From the NCBI RefSeq assembly GCF_051348905.1, contig NC_135232.1, positions 845,780,514 to 845,844,513 on the forward strand: a DNA stretch of 64,000 bases, read 5' to 3'. Positions within the stretch are counted from its first letter, which is position 1, and each line of letters begins with the position of its first letter. Origin of the DNA: Ranitomeya variabilis. Taxonomy: Eukaryota > Chordata > Amphibia > Anura > Dendrobatidae. The notes beneath the pieces were generated by a model. The model made no database searches. It was not told the origin of the DNA and worked only from the letters and a program-made list of their open reading frames with translations. Positions 58,736 through 64,000 of the stretch are shown piece by piece. Made by a program: the position numbers and the translations under genes.

Positions 58736-59348
58736 TCTTTTAAATTTCATCCTATCACTTTGTTTAAATTTCAGCTTGTGCTTTAAGTTAAGTTACATGC
58801 TTAGTTCACTCATTTGTTATTAAAAAATAAAAATGTTGCTTTTCTTCTAGATAGGAAAAGATACATTTGAATATGTCCAAACTGAATGCACGATGCTTTG
58901 CTTGATTTTGGCATTGTACAGTGATATTAAGCAGGAACATATGTTTCCCATAAAAAGCAAGCAGAACCAAAGTGAGTTCTACTTTTCTCTGTAGCACATG
59001 TGGCATCAACATTATGAAAGACAATAAACATCAGTACTGAGCTGTACGTATGTGAATTCAGCTTTGGAGAAAGCTAAATCAATTGCTTGATGTTGCAGCT
59101 CCACCTGCTTATAACTGCACAAGTCTGATAGCTTTTCACTGGGCTGAGTGCTCAACACTGCTCTTTCCCATTTTCCTATGCATAGAGTTAAAAAAGAGAT
59201 GTAACCTGACACCTCATTGTGCTGGCAGACAGTGTTGACTTTGATTTTGAGTTTGCACAGTGACATAAAGAAAGCAGCATATCTTAGGGTACAGATCGAT
59301 GAATAGGAAGAGAATCTTAAAAAATGTACAAACTTTTTTCTGGAGAGG

Positions 59349-59421
59349 GCCTGGGTAGCTCAGTCGGTAGAGCATCAGACTTTTAATCTGAGGGTCCAGG
59401 GTTCAAGTCCCTGTTCAGGCG
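59349..59421 (+). tRNA. TRNAK-UUU: tRNA-Lys(TTT) copy 69, consensus
   Basis: Consensus gene with TTATAAC spacer upstream. Confidence 0.96.
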
Positions 59422-60034
59422 TCTTTTAAATTTCATCCTATCACTTTGTTTAAATTTCAGCTTGTGCTTTAAGTTAAGTTACATGCTTAGTTCACTCATT
59501 TGTTATTAAAAAATAAAAATGTTGCTTTTCTTCTAGATAGGAAAAGATACATTTGAATATGTCCAAACTGAATGCACGATGCTTTGCTTGATTTTGGCAT
59601 TGTACAGTGATATTAAGCAGGAACATATGTTTCCCATAAAAAGCAAGCAGAACCAAAGTGAGTTCTACTTTTCTCTGTAGCACATGTGGCATCAACATTA
59701 TGAAAGACAATAAACATCAGTACTGAGCTGTACGTATGTGAATTCAGCTTTGGAGAAAGCTAAATCAATTGCTTGATGTTGCAGCTCCACCTGCTTGTAA
59801 CTGCACAAGTCTGATAGCTTTTCACTGGGCTGAGTGCTCAACACTGCTCTTTCCTATTTTCCTATGCATAGAGTTAAAAAAGAGATGTAACCGGACACCT
59901 CATTGTGCTGGCAGACAGTGTTGACTTTGATTTTGAGTTTGCACAGTGACATAAAGAAAGCAGCATATCTTAGGGTACAGATCGATGAATAGGAAGAGAA
60001 TCTTAAAAAATGTACAAACTTTTTTCTGGAGAGG

Positions 60035-60107
60035 ACCTGGGTAGCTCAGTCGGTAGAGCATCAGACTTTTAATCTGAGGGTCCAGGGTTCAAGTCCCTGT
60101 TCAGGCG
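60035..60107 (+). tRNA. TRNAK-UUU: tRNA-Lys(TTT) copy 70, G1A
   Basis: Same spacer marks as copy 67 (TCCTATTTTCC and AACCGGACACC before, GTTTGAATTTC after). Confidence 0.83.
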
Positions 60108-60720
60108 TCTTTTAAATTTCATCCTATCACTTTGTTTGAATTTCAGCTTGTGCTTTAAGTTAAGTTACATGCTTAGTTCACTCATTTGTTATTAAAAAAT
60201 AAAAATGTTGCTTTTCTTCTAGATAGGAAAAGATACATTTGAATATGTCCAAACTGAATGCACGATGCTTTGCTTGATTTTGGCATTGTACAGTGATATT
60301 AAGCAGGAACATATGTTTCCCATAAAAAGCAAGCAGAACCAAAGTGAGTTCTACTTTTCTCTGTAGCACATGTGGCATCAACATTATGAAAGACAATAAA
60401 CATCAGTACTGAGCTGTACGTATGTGAATTCAGCTTTGGAGAAAGCTAAATCAATTGCTTGATGTTGCAGCTCCACCTGCTTGTAACTGCACAAGTCTGA
60501 TAGCTTTTCACTGGGTTGAGTGCTCAACACTGCTCTTTCCCATTTTCCTATGCATAGAGTTAAAAAAGAGATGTAACCTGACACCTCATTGTGCTGGCAG
60601 ACAGTGTTGACTTTGATTTTGAGTTTGCACAGTGACATAAAGAAAGCAGCATATCTTAGGGTACAGATCGATGAATAGGAAGAGAATCTTAAAAAATGTA
60701 CAAACTTTTTTCTGGAGAGG

Positions 60721-60793
60721 ACCTGGGTAGCTCAGTCGGTAGAGCATCAGACTTTTAATCTGAGGGTCCAGGGTTCAAGTCCCTGTTCAGGCG
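60721..60793 (+). tRNA. TRNAK-UUU: tRNA-Lys(TTT) copy 71, G1A
   Basis: CTGGGTTGAGTG before, GTTTGAATTTC after: a mix of the copy-66 and copy-67 types. Confidence 0.83.
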
Positions 60794-61406
60794 TCTTTTA
60801 AATTTCATCCTATCACTTTGTTTGAATTTCAGCTTGTGCTTTAAGTTAAGTTACATGCTTAGTTCACTCATTTGTTATTAAAAAATAAAAATGTTGCTTT
60901 TCTTCTAGATAGGAAAAGATACATTTGAATATGTCCAAACTGAATGCACGATGCTTTGCTTGATTTTGGCATTGTACAGTGATATTAAGCAGGAACATAT
61001 GTTTCCCATAAAAAGCAAGCAGAACCAAAGTGAGTTCTACTTTTCTCTGTAGCACATGTGGCATCAACATTATGAAAGACAATAAACATCAGTACTGAGC
61101 TGTACGTATGTGAATTCAGCTTTGGAGAAAGCTAAATCAATTGCTTGATGTTGCAGCTCCACCTGCTTGTAACTGCACAAGTCTGATAGCTTTTCACTGG
61201 GTTGAGTGCTCAACACTGCTCTTTCCCATTTTCCTATGCATAGAGTTAAAAAAGAGATGTAACCTGACACCTCATTGTGCTGGCAGACAGTGTTGACTTT
61301 GATTTTGAGTTTGCACAGTGACATAAAGAAAGCAGCATATCTTAGGGTACAGATCGATGAATAGGAAGAGAATCTTAAAAAATGTACAAACTTTTTTCTG
61401 GAGAGG

Positions 61407-61479
61407 GCCTGGGTAGCTCAGTCGGTAGAGCATCAGACTTTTAATCTGATGGTCCAGGGTTCAAGTCCCTGTTCAGGCG
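61407..61479 (+). tRNA. TRNAK-UUU: tRNA-Lys(TTT) copy 72, G44T
   Basis: Same variable-loop change as copy 68, 2,744 bp (four units) away. Confidence 0.9.
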
Positions 61480-62092
61480 TCTTTTAAATTTCATCCTATC
61501 ACTTTGTTTAAATTTCAGCTTGTGCTTTAAGTTAAGTTACATGCTTAGTTCACTCATTTGTTATTAAAAAATAAAAATGTTGCTTTTCTTCTAGATAGGA
61601 AAAGATACATTTGAATATGTCCAAACTGAATGCACGATGCTTTGCTTGATTTTGGCATTGTACAGTGATATTAAGCAGGAACATATGTTTCCCATAAAAA
61701 GCAAGCAGAACCAAAGTGAGTTCTACTTTTCTCTGTAGCACATGTGGCATCAACATTATGAAAGACAATAAACATCAGTACTGAGCTGTACGTATGTGAA
61801 TTCAGCTTTGGAGAAAGCTAAATCAATTGCTTGATGTTGCAGCTCCACCTGCTTATAACTGCACAAGTCTGATAGCTTTTCACTGGGCTGAGTGCTCAAC
61901 ACTGCTCTTTCCCATTTTCCTATGCATAGAGTTAAAAAAGAGATGTAACCTGACACCTCATTGTGCTGGCAGACAGTGTTGACTTTGATTTTGAGTTTGC
62001 ACAGTGACATAAAGAAAGCAGCATATCTTAGGGTACAGATCGATGAATAGGAAGAGAATCTTAAAAAATGTACAAACTTTTTTCTGGAGAGG

Positions 62093-62165
62093 GCCTGGGT
62101 AGCTCAGTCGGTAGAGCATCAGACTTTTAATCTGAGGGTCCAGGGTTCAAGTCCCTGTACAGGCA
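62093..62165 (+). tRNA. TRNAK-UUU: tRNA-Lys(TTT) copy 73, T67A and G73A
   Basis: The only copy joining T67A with A73. Confidence 0.8.
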
Positions 62166-62778
62166 TCTTTTAAATTTCATCCTATCACTTTGTTTAAATT
62201 TCAGCTTGTGCTTTAAGTTAAGTTACATGCTTAGTTCACTCATTTGTTATTAAAAAATAAAAATGTTGCTTTTCTTCTAGATAGGAAAAGATACATTTGA
62301 ATATGTCCAAACTGAATGCACGATGCTTTGCTTGATTTTGGCATTGTACAGTGATATTAAGCAGGAACATATGTTTCCCATAAAAAGCAAGCAGAACCAA
62401 AGTGAGTTCTACTTTTCTCTGTAGCACATGTGGCATCAACATTATGAAAGACAATAAACATCAGTACTGAGCTGTACGTATGTGAATTCAGCTTTGGAGA
62501 AAGCTAAATCAATTGCTTGATGTTGCAGCTCCACCTGCTTGTAACTGCACAAGTCTGATAGCTTTTCACTGGGCTGAGTGCTCAACACTGCTCTTTCCTA
62601 TTTTCCTATGCATAGAGTTAAAAAAGAGATGTAACCTGACACCTCATTGTGCTGGCAGACAGTGTTGACTTTGATTTTGAGTTTGCACAGTGACATAAAG
62701 AAAGCAGCATATCTTAGGGTACAGATCGATGAATAGGAAGAGAATCTTAAAAAATGTACAAACTTTTTTCTGGAGAGG

Positions 62779-62851
62779 GCCTGGGTAGCTCAGTCGGTAG
62801 AGCATCAGACTTTTAATCTGAGGGTCCAGGGTTCAAGTCCCTGTTCAGGCG
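62779..62851 (+). tRNA. TRNAK-UUU: tRNA-Lys(TTT) copy 74, consensus
   Basis: Consensus gene with TCCTATTTTCC spacer upstream. Confidence 0.96.
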
Positions 62852-63464
62852 TCTTTTAAATTTCATCCTATCACTTTGTTTAAATTTCAGCTTGTGCTTT
62901 AAGTTAAGTTACATGCTTAGTTCACTCATTTGTTATTAAAAAATAAAAATGTTGCTTTTCTTCTAGATAGGAAAAGATACATTTGAATATGTCCAAACTG
63001 AATGCACGATGCTTTGCTTGATTTTGGCATTGTACAGTGATATTAAGCAGGAACATATGTTTCCCATAAAAAGCAAGCAGAACCAAAGTGAGTTCTACTT
63101 TTCTCTGTAGCACATGTGGCATCAACATTATGAAAGACAATAAACATCAGTACTGAGCTGTACGTATGTGAATTCAGCTTTGGAGAAAGCTAAATCAATT
63201 GCTTGATGTTGCAGCTCCACCTGCTTATAACTGCACAAGTCTGATAGCTTTTCACTGGGCTGAGTGCTCAACACTGCTCTTTCCCATTTTCCTATGCATA
63301 GAGTTAAAAAAGAGATGTAACCTGACACCTCATTGTGCTGGCAGACAGTGTTGACTTTGATTTTGAGTTTGCACAGTGACATAAAGAAAGCAGCATATCT
63401 TAGGGTACAGATCGATGAATAGGAAGAGAATCTTAAAAAATGTACAAACTTTTTTCTGGAGAGG

Positions 63465-63537
63465 GCCTGGGTAGCTCAGTCGGTAGAGCATCAGACTTTT
63501 AATCTGAGGGTCCAGGGTTCAAGTCCCTGTACAGGCG
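63465..63537 (+). tRNA. TRNAK-UUU: tRNA-Lys(TTT) copy 75, T67A
   Basis: G6-A67 mismatch; last tRNA before the window ends 463 bp later inside the spacer. Confidence 0.85.
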
Positions 63538-64000
63538 TCTTTTAAATTTCATCCTATCACTTTGTTTAAATTTCAGCTTGTGCTTTAAGTTAAGTTACAT
63601 GCTTAGTTCACTCATTTGTTATTAAAAAATAAAAATGTTGCTTTTCTTCTAGATAGGAAAAGATACATTTGAATATGTCCAAACTGAATGCACGATGCTT
63701 TGCTTGATTTTGGCATTGTACAGTGATATTAAGCAGGAACATATGTTTCCCATAAAAAGCAAGCAGAACCAAAGTGAGTTCTACTTTTCTCTGTAGCACA
63801 TGTGGCATCAACATTATGAAAGACAATAAACATCAGTACTGAGCTGTACGTATGTGAATTCAGCTTTGGAGAAAGCTAAATCAATTGCTTGATGTTGCAG
63901 CTCCACCTGCTTATAACTGCACAAGTCTGATAGCTTTTCACTGGGCTGAGTGCTCAACACTGCTCTTTCCCATTTTCCTATGCATAGAGTTAAAAAAGAG

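Larger units (their letters stand above)
34290..64000 (+). repeat. tRNA-Lys satellite array, segment 4 (copies 32-75), higher-order structure
   Basis: Forty-four copies with no insertion. Variant tRNAs and linked spacer changes recur in order. A four-unit block (T67A; A1, with or without C72A, or C72A alone; 71-nt with G73A; G73A with TTTTTATGG flank) appears at copies 33-36, 37-40, 45-48, 49-52 and 55-58. A two-unit block (ACATATG/TTATAAC spacer, then TCCTATTTTCC spacer) appears at 41-42, 43-44, 53-54, 59-60 and 61-62. Three units are shortened by the same 293-bp deletion. The window ends inside a unit. Confidence 0.96.

Noticed and set aside
353-63537. tRNA-derived SINE rather than tRNA genes
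   Set aside because: Copies are in strict tandem with shared spacers, have no A-rich tail or flanking target duplications, and the cloverleaf is close to a normal vertebrate tRNA-Lys.
16-63826. Minus-strand open frames of 84, 80 and 72 codons repeated in every unit
   Set aside because: They recur because the satellite unit recurs. They overlap one another, match no family I know, change with neutral spacer variants, and show no splice or promoter context. Conservation here reflects homogenisation, not coding selection.
1-64000. CRISPR array
   Set aside because: Repeats are hundreds of bases long with near-identical spacers, and the content is vertebrate.
34856-64000. Array order as a pure assembly artefact
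   Set aside because: Not excluded, but the linked variants, private single-unit changes and shared deletion junction form a consistent history that random mis-joining would not easily make. Long-read confirmation is still the deciding test.

Overview
The window is almost entirely one tandem satellite whose repeat unit carries a single tRNA-Lys gene (anticodon TTT). The unit is normally 686 bp. All copies lie head to tail on the + strand. I count 74 full-span tRNA copies and one truncated copy. The window starts and ends inside a unit, so the array continues on both sides. No ordinary protein-coding host gene is visible. The setting is vertebrate: eukaryotic nuclear tRNA-Lys(UUU) with internal Pol III boxes and a T-run terminator, a Tc1-like transposon, a chromodomain Ty3/Gypsy retrotransposon, and a TTAA-flanked repeat composite with CCCTAA tracts. 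The style of the last two suggests a frog or toad with a large genome. That placement is inference from familiarity with amphibian repeats, not proof.

Layout: 1-4047 array, copies 1-6; 4048-4946 a Tc1-like element with TA target duplication and internally deleted transposase; 4947-13194 array, copies 7-18; 13195-18840 a 5,646-bp Ty3/Gypsy element on the minus strand with 727-bp LTRs differing at one position that I could find; 18841-27469 array, copies 19-31, starting with a truncated tRNA; 27470-34289 a 6,820-bp non-coding composite flanked by TTAA, holding about 390-bp tandem repeats, telomere-like tracts, nested hairpin elements and a CACGTG-rich minisatellite; 34290-64000 array, copies 32-75.

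The tRNA copies are not uniform. Only 24 of 74 match the majority 73-nt sequence. Others share recurrent variants: a 2-nt D-arm deletion (16 copies), A at position 1 (12), A at discriminator position 73 (13), A at 67 (8), A or T at 72 (6), C at 16 (2), T at 44 (2). Copies can carry more than one. In the right-hand part these variants recur in fixed order, forming a four-unit higher-order repeat (about 2.74 kb, or 2.45 kb where one unit is shortened) mixed with a two-unit 1,372-bp repeat. This is the signature of unequal exchange or block amplification. The three mobile insertions are each present once and interrupt single units, so they arrived after most of the amplification.

Working picture: Pol III could transcribe each tRNA from its internal promoter, giving either a very large tRNA-Lys(UUU) supply or a tRNA-derived satellite in which many copies are decaying. 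Sequence alone cannot separate these.
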